A stretch of DNA of 64,000 nucleotides from Burkholderia cepacia ATCC 25416 (lineage in GTDB: Bacteria; Pseudomonadota; Gammaproteobacteria; Burkholderiales; Burkholderiaceae). Position numbers and translations under genes: made by a program. The stretch is taken from the NCBI RefSeq assembly GCF_001411495.1, contig NZ_CP012981.1, positions 248,001-312,000 on the forward strand. Direction: 5' to 3'. The notes under the pieces are model-generated. The model had not been told where the DNA came from. It did no database searches and saw only the letters and a program-made list of their open reading frames with translations. How positions within the stretch are numbered: the first letter of the stretch is position 1; the number at the start of each line of letters is the position of its first letter. Positions 63,990 to 64,000 of this stretch are shown one piece after another.

Positions 63990-64000
63990 TTACAGGCGTT
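63990..64000 (-). other. Possible 3' end of a gene beyond the right edge
   Basis: On the minus strand the last bases read CGC CTG TAA, about 25 bases before the terminator hairpin. The codons fit a real C-terminus (Arg-Leu-stop), but only two are visible, so identity is open. Confidence 0.3.

Overview
The window is high-GC DNA with strong G/C bias at third codon positions. It carries gene blocks typical of chromosome 1 of a Burkholderia species, most likely the B. cepacia complex: lptD-surA-pdxA-rsmA, miaB-phoH-ybeY-corC-lnt, glyQS-gmhB-plsC, and glpR with glpDKF. The assignment rests on protein sequence character and gene order read by eye; no database was searched. Almost everything is ordinary housekeeping or metabolic chromosome. 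I see no CRISPR array, intact prophage, IS element or recognisable defence cassette.

Layout. 1-1000: the 3' end of an MFS transporter gene, then a tRNA-Met with clear promoter and terminator, then a 55-codon remnant of a tyrosine integrase directly downstream. 1098-3290: an exported, probably beta-propeller protein of unknown role. 3376-8000: regulators and small enzymes, including a divergent pair of DJ-1/PfpI genes (a GlxA-type AraC regulator and an isonitrile hydratase-like enzyme), a cupin, an orphan PAAR protein, and two adjoining gene stumps (porin and LysR). 8376-19965: a PBP1-like enzyme, small metal-site proteins, D-galactonate dehydratase with a divergent GntR regulator that lacks a normal start codon, CopD, two multihaem cytochromes c and RhlE. 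20036-22831: a ferritin-like diiron protein and a gamma-glutamyltransferase. 23051-28882: the glycerol regulon glpR, glpD, glpK, glpF, with two small unknown genes inside it.

29214-34329: a HAD phosphatase, ribB under an FMN riboswitch, an XRE-cupin regulator, and a divergent LysR/MFS efflux pair. 34548-41715: tRNA modification (miaB), ribosome/RNA quality control (phoH, ybeY), then corC and lnt, with chaC and a tiny lipoprotein gene inserted between ybeY and corC. 41794-49716: a TPR-glycosyltransferase-like protein on the opposite strand, glycyl-tRNA synthetase (glyQS), heptose phosphatase (gmhB), plsC, a zinc metallopeptidase and glyoxalase I. 50079-58812: a DMT permease, then the minus-strand envelope operon lptD-surA-pdxA-rsmA and, divergent from lptD, the cell-wall recycling pair amgK-murU. 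58822-59005 is a striking 8-bp minisatellite. 59149-end: an Atm1-type ABC transporter, a hotdog thioesterase, a nitrate reductase-associated protein next to fdhD, and an enoyl-CoA hydratase.

The most unusual items are the GntR gene without ATG/GTG/TTG, the compound minisatellite, the diiron protein with a palindromic operator-like site, the tRNA-Met/integrase scar beside an uncharacterised exported protein, and GlpF with altered NPA boxes. I did not find convincing evidence for a wholly new biological system.
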